This document shows positions 1 to 8,099 of a DNA stretch of 64,000 nucleotides, piece by piece. Where the stretch lies: NCBI RefSeq assembly GCF_018417475.1, contig NZ_CP054856.1:3007001-3071000 (forward strand). Direction: 5' to 3'. The stretch's first letter is position 1; the number at the start of each line of letters is the position of its first letter. This DNA comes from Novosphingobium decolorationis (GTDB lineage: Bacteria > Pseudomonadota > Alphaproteobacteria > Sphingomonadales > Sphingomonadaceae). Made by a program: the position numbers and the translations under genes. The notes beneath the pieces were generated by a model. It did not search any database. It was not told where the DNA came from and was given only the letters and a program-made list of their open reading frames with translations.

Positions 1-683
1 CCGAGGCCTTTTCGAGCGGGATGTAGCCGGCAAGGTCGAAGGCAATGCGGGCGTTGGCCATGTAGTAGGAGTCGACCACGCCGTCGTTGGTGTAGGTGGC
101 GTAGCGCTTGCCGATGTACTGGCCCTCGATCTGCGCATCGATCGGGCCGAAGTTGGCCGAGATCATGGTCTTGTTCATCCACTTCGGGCTGCCCGGGACC
201 TGCTTGCCGTCGGTTGCGAAGACGTTCGTGCCATCGGTGTAGTCGCTACCATAGCGCGAGCTGTTGAACGAGAACGCGTTGTAGATCGAGAAGATCGAGC
301 CCAGGCCCAGCGTGATCGAGGCATCGACGCCGTCGGTCTTCACGCCGCCCACGTTGAACAGCGTGCTGGTGCCGCCGGTGATCGAGCCGCCGCCAAGGCC
401 GCCGACCGTCGTGCTGATCGAAAGCAGGCGGTTGGAGAAGTCGACGTGGTAATAGTTGATCTGCGCGTCGAGCGAGCTGAGGAACGAGCCGGGGAACACG
501 TGGTGGCTGCGCAGGCCCGCTTCGTAGGTCCAGGACGTTTCGGGACGGCCCACATCCTTGAAGTAGTCGAACGCGGCCTGGCTGCCTTGGCCCCACGGCG
601 CGGTGCCGAAGTTGCGCATGTTCTTCTGGATGTTGAAGTAGATTTCCTCGGTGCCGTTGAAATCGTAACGCGCGCCAATGGCG
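1..683 (-). pseudogene. TonB-dependent receptor, C-terminal barrel fragment
   Basis: On the minus strand, one frame stays open from base 712 to the left edge of the window. It encodes outer-membrane beta-barrel sequence with alternating aromatic strands, for example TSWTYEAGLRSHHVFPG, and later QIEGQYIGKRYATYTNDG, which is typical of the last strands of sphingomonad TonB-dependent receptors. The gene continues to the left of base 1. Its 5' side is cut at the IS21 end at 684. The signal peptide, plug domain and most of the barrel are therefore missing, and no start codon is available. Such receptors import ligands across the outer membrane. This remnant is presumably non-functional. The substrate is unknown. 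Confidence 0.85.
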
Positions 684-709
684 TGAGAACGGCGGAGCAA
701 TATTCGACC
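684..709 (+). repeat. IS21 left terminal inverted repeat
   Basis: It starts TGAG followed by AACGGCGGAGCAA. It matches the complement of 3157-3182 at 21 of 26 positions. An inner copy of the second end repeat, GGGCGGCGTAAAA, follows at 737-749. Confidence 0.85.
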
Positions 710-788
710 ACGCTAGCGGCGGGATAGTCCTGCTGCGGGCGGCGTAAAAGTCGTCCACCTTGAAGCCTTTCTGCCAAGTCAGGGAGGT

Positions 789-2295
789 GTGGGGATCTAC
801 AGCGTGGAACTTTATCTTCAGGTCCGTTTGGCTTGCGCGGATGGCATGAGCCAGCGGGCGGCGGCGAAGCGTTTCAATGTGTCGCGCGACACGGTGCGCA
901 AGATGCTGTCGTTTTCATCGCCACCGGGTTACCGGCGTCAATCTGTCCCGCAGCGTCCGAAGCTGGACGGGTTTGTGGCGATCATTGATGGATGGCTTGA
1001 AGGGGACCGCTGCGTCCCGCGCAAACAGCGCCATACGGCGAAGCGGGTATTCGACCGCTTGCGCGCCGAGCATGGTTTCACCGGCGGCTATACGATCATC
1101 AAGGATTACATCCGCGAGCGTGAGCAACGCAGCCGGGAGATGTTCGTGCCGCTGGCCCACCCGGCGGGGGATGCGCAGGCCGATTTCGGGGAAGCGCTGG
1201 TGGAGATCGGCGGGGTGCAGCAGAAGGCCTACTTCTTCGCACTCGATCTGCCGCACAGTGATGCCTGCTATGTGCGGGCCTATCCGGCGGCGGTGGCGGA
1301 GGCCGGGTGGACGGACACGTTCATGCCTTCGCGTTCTTCGGCGCGGTGCCGCGCTCGATCGTCTATGACAACGATCGCTGCCTTGTGGCGAAGATCCTGC
1401 CAGACGGCACGCGTAAGCGTGCCACGCTGTTCAGCGCTTTCCTGTCGCATTACGTGATCCGCGACCGCTATGCCCGCCCGGGCAAGGGGAACGAGAAAGG
1501 CAATGTGGAAGGGCTGGTTGGTTACTGCCGCCGCAATTTCATGGTGCCGATCCCGAAGTTCCCGACACGGGAGGCCTTCAACCTATGGCTGGAGGAGCAA
1601 TGCCGCAAGCGCCAGCAGGACAAGGTGCGCGGACAGAGCGAGACGATCGGTGAGCGCTTGCAACGCGATCTGGCAGCCATGCAGCCTCTGCCCGCTACAC
1701 CCTTCGAGGCCTGCGATCAGACGAGCGGGCGGGTCTCCTCGCAATCCCTGGTGCGCTACAGGACCAACGATTATTCGGTTCCGGTGGCACGGGGCCATCA
1801 GGAGGTCTGGATCAGGGCCTATGTCGATGAGGTGGTGGTCGGCTGCCGCAGCGAAGTCATCGCCCGTCATCCTCGTTGTTATGCCCGCGAGGAGGTTATC
1901 TTCGACCCGCTCCACTATCTCCCGCTGATCGAGCAGAAGATCAACGCATTCGACCGTGCCGCGCCTTTGCAGGGCTGGGATTTGCCCGAAGCGTTCACGA
2001 CACTGCAGCGGTTGATGGAAGGCCGCATGCACAAGCATGGCAGGCGTGAATATGTACAGGTGCTGCGCCTGTTGGAAACGTTCACCCTCGCCGATCTCCA
2101 GGCGGCGGTGGAACAGGCCATTGATCTTGGCGCCATCGGCTTCGATGCCGTCAAGCACCTCGCCCTGTGCCGGGTCGAACGCGTACCGCCGGGCTGGACA
2201 CGGACGTCTATCCCTTCCTGCCACGCACAACGGTCGAGAAGACCTTTGCCAGAGCCTATCTGAGCCTGCTCTCCGACCAGCAGGAGGCCGCATGA
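789..2295 (+). pseudogene. istA: IS21 transposase IstA, two frameshifts
   Basis: IstA is the DDE transposase of IS21 elements. The N-terminal helix-turn-helix is visible (MSQRAAAKRFNVSRDTVRKM). The three acidic residues fall in ADFGEA, IVYDND and GNEKGNVEG. The reading frame is broken twice, each time by one missing base in a GGG run. The first break is near 1305-1307, where translation should pass from the first frame into VDGHVHAFAFFG. The second is near 2191-2193, before LDTDVYPFLPRTTVEK. With both repaired the protein would be about 500 residues, the normal length, ending in TGA that overlaps the istB start (ATGA). The start used is GTG 789; GTG 804 is an alternative with a better distance to GGGAGG. 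Both breaks lie in homopolymers, so sequencing error is possible. Confidence 0.85.
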
Positions 2296-3059
2296 GCGAT
2301 CAGACCCCGGAGCTTCTTCTCGCTCACAATCTCAAGGCACTCAAGCTGCCTACGTGCCTGCGAGAGCACCACAAGCTCGCCCGGCAATGTGCCGCTGAAG
2401 GCGTCGATCATATCCGCTTCCTCGCCCGCCTTGTCGAGATGGAGATGATCGACAGGGAGCGTCGTATGGTCGAGCGGCGCATCAAGGCCGCGCGCTTCCC
2501 CGCCGTCAAAAGCCTCGACAGCTTCGACTTCACCGTCATCCCCAGGCTCAACAAGATGCAGGTGCTCGAGATGGCGCGCTGCGAGTGGATCGAGCGGCGT
2601 GAGAACGCCATCGCTCTGGGGCCATCGGGCACCGGAAAGACGCACGTAGCGTTGGGGCTCGGACTGGCAGCATGCCAGAAAGGGCTGTCGGTGGGCTTCA
2701 CCACTGCGGCGGCGCTGGTCAGCGAAATGATGGAGGCGCGCGACGAGCGGCGTCTCCTGCGCTTCCAGAAGCAGATGGTCGGATACAAACTGCTCATCAT
2801 CGACGAACTGGGCTTCGTACCGCTCTCCAAGACCGGCGCCGAACTGCTGTTCGAGCTGATCTCCCAGCGTTACGAACGCGGCTCCACCTTGATCACCAGC
2901 AACCTGCCCTTCGACGAATGGACCGAAACCTTCGGATCCGAGCGTCTCACAGGCGCGCTCCTCGATCGCCTGACCCATCACGTCAGCATCCTCGAGATGA
3001 ACGGCGAAAGCTATCGCCTCGCTCACAGCCGGGCCCGCAAGGCCAAAATCAGACCCTGA
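2292..3059 (+). CDS. istB: IS21 helper ATPase IstB
   Basis: A 255-residue AAA+ ATPase that assists IstA in transposition. The Walker A motif GPSGTGKT lies near residues 110-117 and Walker B LLIIDELGF near 167-175. The sensor-like stretch STLITSNLPFDEW follows, and the C-terminal arginine-rich tail RLAHSRARKAK ends the protein. The start ATG overlaps the istA stop as ATGA, indicating translational coupling. Length and motifs are complete, so this gene looks intact even though its partner istA is broken. Confidence 0.93.
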   Translation: MSDQTPELLLAHNLKALKLPTCLREHHKLARQCAAEGVDHIRFLARLVEMEMIDRERRMVERRIKAARFPAVKSLDSFDFTVIPRLNKMQVLEMARCEWIERRENAIALGPSGTGKTHVALGLGLAACQKGLSVGFTTAAALVSEMMEARDERRLLRFQKQMVGYKLLIIDELGFVPLSKTGAELLFELISQRYERGSTLITSNLPFDEWTETFGSERLTGALLDRLTHHVSILEMNGESYRLAHSRARKAKIRP

Positions 3060-3072
3060 AAAGCAAGCCAAT

Positions 3073-3121
3073 GCCGGGGGGAGTGGCCCTCGGGCTACGC
3101 CCTCACGCCACTCCCCCCGGC
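3073..3121 (+). terminator. Perfect 15-bp hairpin after istB
   Basis: GCCGGGGGGAGTGGC at 3073-3087 pairs exactly with 3107-3121 around a 19-base loop. It lies 13 bases after the istB stop and before the right IS end. No T-run follows, so it may act as a strong hairpin or structural barrier rather than a classic intrinsic terminator. Confidence 0.55.
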
Positions 3122-3156
3122 GTGTAACACGATGGCCTGGTTTTACGCCGCCCCAT

Positions 3157-3182
3157 GGCCGACTTTTGCTCCGCCGTTGACA
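3157..3182 (-). repeat. IS21 right terminal inverted repeat
   Basis: Read on the minus strand it starts TGTC followed by AACGGCGGAGCAA. The inner repeat lies at 3141-3153. Compared with the left end, the inner repeat sits about 24 bases closer to the terminus. Confidence 0.85.
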
Positions 3183-3785
3183 CACGCCCGGTGGCTCGCC
3201 GAAGGACGCACCGCTCCAAAAGATCATCCGGCAGGACGGCTCCACGTCACGCGCAAGGACGATGTGCTGCACCTGGAAATGGACCGGCCCGGGACCCACA
3301 ACGCCATCGATGCCCCGCTGCGCGATGCCCTTCGCGAGGCGCTGGACCTGGCGGTTCTCGATCCCACCATCGCGCGCGTGGAGCTGCGCGGCGGGGGGCG
3401 CACGTTCGGGGTGGGGGCGGATCTGGCCGAGTTCGGGACCACGCGCGATCCGGCCCGGGCCCATGCCATCCGGATGCAGACGCTGCCCGCCCTTGCGGCG
3501 GTGCGCTGCGGCGAGCGGCTGGTCAGTCGGGTGCAGGGCCTGTGCGTTGGCGCCTCGCTGGAACTTGCCGCCTTCGGGCGTATCGAGGCGCGCCGGGACG
3601 CGATCTTCCACTTGCCGGAACTGGCGATGGGGCTGCTGCCAGGAGCAGGCGGATGCGTGTCGCTGTCGCGCCGGATCGGCCGTCAGCGCACCGCGCTCAT
3701 GGTCCTATCCGGCCGCCGCATTGGCGTGGAGACAGCGCTCGCCTGGGGCCTTGCCGACTCGTGTGTCGATGCGCTCGTGCACTAG
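3183..3785 (+). pseudogene. Enoyl-CoA hydratase/isomerase family, 5'-truncated by IS21
   Basis: About 200 residues of a crotonase-fold protein, beginning at the right IS end. Visible features are the first oxyanion region (GVGADLAEF), the second (VQGLCVGASLELAAFG, with a Glu) and the PELAMGLLPGAGG motif. An ATG at 3132 lies inside the IS and would give a chimeric start, but the native start is lost. The 3' end overlaps the 3' end of the convergent amidohydrolase gene by 81 bases. Crotonases hydrate or isomerise enoyl-CoAs. This copy is probably inactive, although the catalytic core survives and expression from an IS-borne start cannot be excluded. Confidence 0.8.
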
Positions 3786-5156
3786 TCGTCCGGCAATCAG
3801 GGTGGCGCGGACCATGGCGGCGTCGAGGACCTTGCGGGCCACTTGCCAGGGGCGATCGAGCAGGCACAGGTCAGCCGGGGCGCCCACGGTGATGCGACGC
3901 CTGCGCGCAAGGTCGGCCGGATCGGCCAGGAACAGGTCGAGCGCCTCTTCGGGCGAGAGGCGCTCGTCCAGGCCGAGGACCTTGCCCGCCCGGGTTTGCC
4001 GGCTGCAGGCCGCACGCATGGCGGCCCAGGGGTCGAGCGTGCCGTAGGGGGCATCGCTTCCTGCCGCGAGGGTTACGCCTGCCTCGCGAAAGGCGCGCAG
4101 GCGGTAGAGGTGTGGCCAGTCGGACGCGGGGACGTCGGCGCGGTAGCGGTCGCCCCGCTCGGCAATGAAGGCGGGCTGGCTCACCACCTGCAGGCCCAGC
4201 TCGGCGATCTGCGCGATGAGCGGATCGGGCGCGATCCCGGCGTGTTCGATGCGGTCGCCGGGGCGTGGGCCGGCGCTGCGCAGAAGAGCGAGTGCGAAGA
4301 CCAGTTCGACTTCGGTGGTGCAGTGGATCGCGACCGCCCGGCCCCGCGCATGGGCGGCTCGCGCCGTCTGCGTCACCGCATCCAGATCGGGCAGGGCGTT
4401 TTCGTGAAGGTGAAGCTTGACCGGGCCCAGGGTCAGCCCGGGAGGGAGGGGGACATCGCTCAGGCCCGGCGTTCCCGCGACCATGATCGCAGGGGCAAAG
4501 CCGGCCGTGCGTGCGGCGTGTAGCCAGGCTACGGTATCGCGCGCGTTGGCGGGCGACATGTCGGTCACGCCGGTGATGCCCCCCGCCGTCAGACGCGCGC
4601 CCAACGCGGTGAGGTCGGGGGGGCTGGCGGCAAGGGTGGTGCGAAGCCAGGAGTCTTCGTCGAAGAGGCGTCCTGTCCAGTTGCCGTCGATGCGCTCCAG
4701 ACCCGGCGGCGGGGCGGCGCGCTCCAGGAGCTGCGCAAGCGCGGCGCTGTTGAGGAACCACATGCGCCCGGTTCGGTGCTGGATGCGCACCGGACGGGTC
4801 GGCAGCCATGCGTCGAGCTGGTGGCGCGAGAGCATTCCCGCAACCGCCTCGTCGTAGCCGGTGCCGCGAAGCCAGTCGGAGCCCGGCGCGGCGCGAAGGA
4901 CGCGTTGCAGGGTTGCGGCGTCGTCCACTTCGGGAGGGCCGCAAGGCACCGAGTGGACAGCCGCGGCGCTTGCGGCAAGGTGGATGTGATGGTCGTGCAG
5001 ACCGGGCAGGAGCGCGCCGCCCTTCGCCTCGAGAATGGACTCGCCCGGCAGGGGAGATAGGGCGCCGATGGCGGTGATCCGGCCGTCTGCGATACGGACA
5101 TCGGCGCGCGGGCCATCGATGGAACCCGAGGCAATCCGGGCATTGCGGATCAGCAT
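3705..5156 (-). CDS. Amidohydrolase family 3 (YtcJ-like) metal-dependent hydrolase
   Basis: A 483-residue cytosolic hydrolase of the amidohydrolase superfamily. The N-terminal small beta domain (RNARIASGSIDG) leads into the metal-binding HDHHIHLAAS motif near residue 54. Later come an AIHCTTEVEL segment, the RIEHAGI motif, and GSDAPYGTLDPW with the metal- or base-ligand Asp, ending in the usual C-terminal beta strands. The ATG at 5156 overlaps the stop of the upstream CoA-transferase gene, so it is the last gene of the minus-strand operon that starts at 9329. Its substrate, a C-N or ester bond, is unknown. The 3' end overlaps the truncated crotonase gene. Confidence 0.85.
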   Translation of the reverse strand: MLIRNARIASGSIDGPRADVRIADGRITAIGALSPLPGESILEAKGGALLPGLHDHHIHLAASAAAVHSVPCGPPEVDDAATLQRVLRAAPGSDWLRGTGYDEAVAGMLSRHQLDAWLPTRPVRIQHRTGRMWFLNSAALAQLLERAAPPPGLERIDGNWTGRLFDEDSWLRTTLAASPPDLTALGARLTAGGITGVTDMSPANARDTVAWLHAARTAGFAPAIMVAGTPGLSDVPLPPGLTLGPVKLHLHENALPDLDAVTQTARAAHARGRAVAIHCTTEVELVFALALLRSAGPRPGDRIEHAGIAPDPLIAQIAELGLQVVSQPAFIAERGDRYRADVPASDWPHLYRLRAFREAGVTLAAGSDAPYGTLDPWAAMRAACSRQTRAGKVLGLDERLSPEEALDLFLADPADLARRRRITVGAPADLCLLDRPWQVARKVLDAAMVRATLIAGRLVHERIDTRVGKAPGERCLHANAAAG

Positions 5157-6232
5157 GGGACCACCTCGGGCGCGAGGATCGGCTGGCCGCGTCGCGCGTT
5201 CCAGGCAACGAGGTCCTGCGATAGGTGCGGATCCTGGGCCACGGCCTCTGCGACAAGGCCGCTCATGGCGACGATCAGGCGGCCGCCGTGTCCGGTGCGA
5301 TAGCGTTCGAGCGCGGCGCGGGCGGCGACGATGCCGGTGAGCGGGTCGGCAATGGCATCGCCGACGAAGCCGACCTGGCCGGTCTGCGCGTGCAGCCGGG
5401 CCGAGAGGCCCCCGGCCACGCTGGTGTCGTCGCCAAAGCCCACCCAGTTGGCCGCCTCGCCAGCTATCCCGTGCCCGGTGATGGTCAGCCAGACGAGGCC
5501 GGGCCGCGCGCGCACGAGGGCTTCGGCGTCGACCCCAAGCTGGCGCAGCGCGCGCGGCCGGGCGGCCTCGATCACGATGTCGGCCTGTGCGATCAGCTGG
5601 GTGAGCCGGTCGCGGCCCGCAGCGGTGCGCAGGTCGAGCGCGACGGTGCGCTTGCTCTCGGCGAGGCGGGTGAAATGGCAGGGGTCGGTTTCGCGCAGGC
5701 GGTCCTCGCGGCCCCGGCTCTCGATGCGCGTGACCTCGCCGCCGCACAGGCGCAGGAGGCGCGCGGCGAGGGGACCGGCCCAGAGCGCGGAGAGGTCGAG
5801 CACGCGCGGCGGGCGATAAGGTACCGGTCGGTCATGGCCCAACGCGCTGGCGGCAAGCGCGGGGGAGGCGGGGCGCTCGGAAAGGCCCGCTATGGCCATG
5901 CCCAGGAGGCGCCCGCGTGCGACCGCCTCGGCCTCGTCCAGCAGCGCGAAGCCGGAGGCAAGATCGACGGGCGCGTCGGTGTGGAAGAGCGCGGGCAGCA
6001 ATTCCTGGTCGCTCGGCCGCGCGAGATTGAGCGCCACCCAACCATCGCGGGTGCGATGAAAGCGGCAGCCGCCCCGGCAGGAAACGTCTCCCGGCACCGT
6101 CAGACCATGCAGCATGGCGCGTTCGGCGAGCAGGGCTCCGGCCTCAGGAAGGGCCGCGCCCGGGGCGAGCGCGGCGAGGGCATCAAGCTGGCCCTGCGCC
6201 CAGTGCGTCAGCGGGATGGCGGGCGCGATCAC
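5150..6232 (-). CDS. CaiB/BaiF-type CoA-transferase with inverted domain order
   Basis: A 360-residue class III CoA-transferase homologue that does not start with the usual Rossmann half. Residues 1-130 resemble the small domain found at the C-terminal end of canonical members (DGWVALNLARPSDQELLPA). The CoA-binding Rossmann segment begins only near residue 135 (VLDLSALWAGPLAARLLRLC). The candidate catalytic Asp is in GDAIADPLTG. The gene overlaps the amidohydrolase start and is 4 bases from the synthetase gene. It is likely to transfer or accept CoA on the same substrate as the neighbouring ligase. The permuted order is my reading of the motifs and was not tested by structure. Confidence 0.75.
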   Translation of the reverse strand: MIAPAIPLTHWAQGQLDALAALAPGAALPEAGALLAERAMLHGLTVPGDVSCRGGCRFHRTRDGWVALNLARPSDQELLPALFHTDAPVDLASGFALLDEAEAVARGRLLGMAIAGLSERPASPALAASALGHDRPVPYRPPRVLDLSALWAGPLAARLLRLCGGEVTRIESRGREDRLRETDPCHFTRLAESKRTVALDLRTAAGRDRLTQLIAQADIVIEAARPRALRQLGVDAEALVRARPGLVWLTITGHGIAGEAANWVGFGDDTSVAGGLSARLHAQTGQVGFVGDAIADPLTGIVAARAALERYRTGHGGRLIVAMSGLVAEAVAQDPHLSQDLVAWNARRGQPILAPEVVPC

Positions 6233-6236
6233 GGCT

Positions 6237-7727
6237 TCACGCGCCGAACCAGCCCTTCACCTCGCGGCGCAGGAGCTTGCCCATCTCGTTGTAGGGGAGG
6301 GTCTCGACCACCAGCGTGCGCTCGGGCACGCGGCTGGAGCGCAAGCGGGCGCGCACCAGCTGACACAGCTCGTCGTGGGGCGGGCAGTCGCAATCAGGTG
6401 CGGTGACGATGGCGATCCCGACCGCTTCGCCCCATTCGAGGCTGGGCACGCCGGTTGCGCAGGCGTCGGCAATTGCAGGGTGGGTGAGCAGGACGTCCTC
6501 GATCTCGCCGGGCGAGATGTTCTCGCCGCCGCGCACGATCACATCGTCCGCGCGGCCCGAGAGGAAGAGATAGCCCTCCTCGTCGAGATAGCCTGCATCG
6601 CGTGTCGGGAACCAGCCATCGGGGGTGAGCGCGGAGCGTTCCTTGTATTCGCCCGAAACCTGCTCGCCGCGCACGAAGATCTCGCCCGCCTGGTTGGGAC
6701 CCAGAACCGTGCCGTCCTCGTCGCGGATCTCCAGCTCGATGGTGGGAAGCGGGCGACCGACCGAGGCGAGCCGGGCGCGCACCTTTGGATCTTCGGAGGC
6801 TTTCGCCGCGCGGTGGTCTTCGGGGCCAAGCAGCGCGATGGTCGAACTCGTTTCGGTAAGCCCATAGGCGTTTGTGAAGGCGGTTTCGGGAAAGAGGTCC
6901 AGAGCGGCCTCGATGAGCTCGCGCGGCATCTTGCCTCCACCATAGGAAAGGGCGCGCAGCGAGGACACATCGCCCGGCGTCCCTGCGCGGATGGCCTCGA
7001 CAACGCGGGCGAGCATGGTTGGCACGACGAACGCGTGGGTGACCTTCTCCCTGGCGACCAGATCAAGCCAGCTCTCGGGGGTGAAGGCGGGCAGGAGCAC
7101 GATCCGACACTGCGCGTAGATCGAGGTCAGCAGCGCGGCAATCCCGGCAATGTGGTAGGGCGGGACGGTGACGAGCCGGGCCATGTCGTCTTCGGCCGAA
7201 CCGAACTCGACGGTGCCGATCACGTAACTCGACAAATTGGTGTGGCGCAGGATCGCGGCCTTGGGCGCTCCGGTCGTGCCGCTGGTGAAAAGCTGGACGG
7301 CAACGCCGAGCCCCGGATCGGCGTCTTCCAGCGGCGGTGCCGCACGTGCGGCGGCGACGAACGCGGCCCGTTCCAGCAGGGTATTGGCCGGGTCTTCGCA
7401 GAGCGTCCCAGCCCGCGCGGCATCGCCCACCAGCAGGCAGGGTGTGATCCGGGCGAGCAGCGCGGCAAGGTCAGGGTCGGCCAGGCGATAGTTCAGCGGC
7501 ACATAGGGCACGCCTGCCAGAGCCGCGCCGAAGAGCGCGAGCACGGCGGCCTCGCTCGATTCGTCGAGCAGCGCGACATATTCTGCGCCCGACTGGCGGA
7601 TCGTGCTCGCCGCGCCTTGCGCGGCGGCGAAGAGTTCGGCGTAGGTGAAACGTGCGCCGTCGCACACCAGCGCGGTGCGTTCGGGGGCGGCCTGCGCGGC
7701 CATCTCGAGGAAGAGGGCGATGTTCAT
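6237..7727 (-). CDS. AMP-forming acyl-CoA synthetase
   Basis: A 496-residue member of the ANL superfamily. It activates a carboxylic acid with ATP to an acyl-adenylate and then to acyl-CoA. The P-loop-like LFTSGTTGAPKA motif lies near residue 167, then YGLTETSSTIAL, TRDAGYLDEEGY, and the hinge GRADDVIVRGGENI. The C-terminal catalytic Lys sits in YNEMGKLLRREV. Length is normal for a short to medium acid ligase. The gene is the third of the operon; it is preceded 18 bases upstream by the small two-Cys protein gene. Substrate specificity cannot be read from the sequence. Confidence 0.92.
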   Translation of the reverse strand: MNIALFLEMAAQAAPERTALVCDGARFTYAELFAAAQGAASTIRQSGAEYVALLDESSEAAVLALFGAALAGVPYVPLNYRLADPDLAALLARITPCLLVGDAARAGTLCEDPANTLLERAAFVAAARAAPPLEDADPGLGVAVQLFTSGTTGAPKAAILRHTNLSSYVIGTVEFGSAEDDMARLVTVPPYHIAGIAALLTSIYAQCRIVLLPAFTPESWLDLVAREKVTHAFVVPTMLARVVEAIRAGTPGDVSSLRALSYGGGKMPRELIEAALDLFPETAFTNAYGLTETSSTIALLGPEDHRAAKASEDPKVRARLASVGRPLPTIELEIRDEDGTVLGPNQAGEIFVRGEQVSGEYKERSALTPDGWFPTRDAGYLDEEGYLFLSGRADDVIVRGGENISPGEIEDVLLTHPAIADACATGVPSLEWGEAVGIAIVTAPDCDCPPHDELCQLVRARLRSSRVPERTLVVETLPYNEMGKLLRREVKGWFGA

Positions 7728-7745
7728 CGCGCGGGGGCCTTTCGT

Positions 7746-8033
7746 TCAGTCCGAGGCCGGAAGGGGCTTCGCATCCTTGGTGACGAGCGGCGTGCCGTCG
7801 ACCGCGAGCGAACCCTTGCCCGGTTTCACGCAGAGCAGTTCAAAGGCGGCGTCGGCATCGACGTAGCGCTTGCCGATGAGTGTACCTCCCGCGTGATCGG
7901 CGGCAGGCTCGCCCACACTCTGCTTGTCCTCGGCCATGGGGGCACCGCCGCACTCGATGGTGCCTTGTCCGGCACGGATGACCATCACTTCGGTATCGCA
8001 GGTCGCGCTCTTGAGGCGGGTTCCGGGTTTCAT
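7746..8033 (-). CDS. Small conserved two-Cys protein of unknown function
   Basis: A 95-residue soluble protein with no signal peptide or membrane segment. Two cysteines flank a beta-rich stretch (ATCDTEVMVIRAGQ and IECGGAPM). The C-terminal half has GKRYVDADAAFELLCVKPG and ends in TPLVTKDAKPLPASD. From memory, similar small proteins with the same ending occur beside acyl-CoA synthetase genes in actinobacteria, but I cannot verify this here. It sits between a class III CoA-transferase and an acyl-CoA synthetase on the same strand, which suggests a helper or metal- or ligand-binding role in that pathway. No function is assigned. Confidence 0.75.
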   Translation of the reverse strand: MKPGTRLKSATCDTEVMVIRAGQGTIECGGAPMAEDKQSVGEPAADHAGGTLIGKRYVDADAAFELLCVKPGKGSLAVDGTPLVTKDAKPLPASD

Positions 8034-8099
8034 GGCTTGTTCCTGTCGTGCTTGCTGCGCAAGGCCGCTGGCGGCCCGGCGTCGGGGGTGGGGCGGGGA

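Larger units (their letters stand above)
684..3182 (+). mobile_element. IS21-family insertion sequence, 2499 bp
   Basis: The element has the IS21 layout: istA followed by an overlapping istB, and termini 5'-TG and CA-3'. The 26-base ends (684-709 against the complement of 3157-3182) match at 21 positions and share the perfect core AACGGCGGAGCAA. A second repeat, GGGCGGCGTAAAA, lies inside each end (737-749, and inverted at 3141-3153), as expected for the multiple transposase-binding sites of this family. No target duplication is visible: the flanks read CAATGGCG on the left and CACGCCCG on the right. Both flanking genes are truncated at the boundaries. Confidence 0.9.

Noticed and set aside
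1290..1320. Programmed frameshift in istA
   Set aside because: No slippery heptamer or downstream structure is evident, IS21 IstA is normally in one frame, and a second identical type of break follows at 2191.
3073..3121. Possible eighth copy of the intergenic repeat after istB
   Set aside because: It shares a short GGCCCTCGGGCT stretch, but the hairpin arms and module order differ. It is better seen as an IS-internal hairpin.
3132..3785. ATG inside the IS giving a 217-residue crotonase fusion
   Set aside because: The first 17 codons are IS terminal sequence. I treat it as a truncated gene rather than a real start, though accidental expression is possible.
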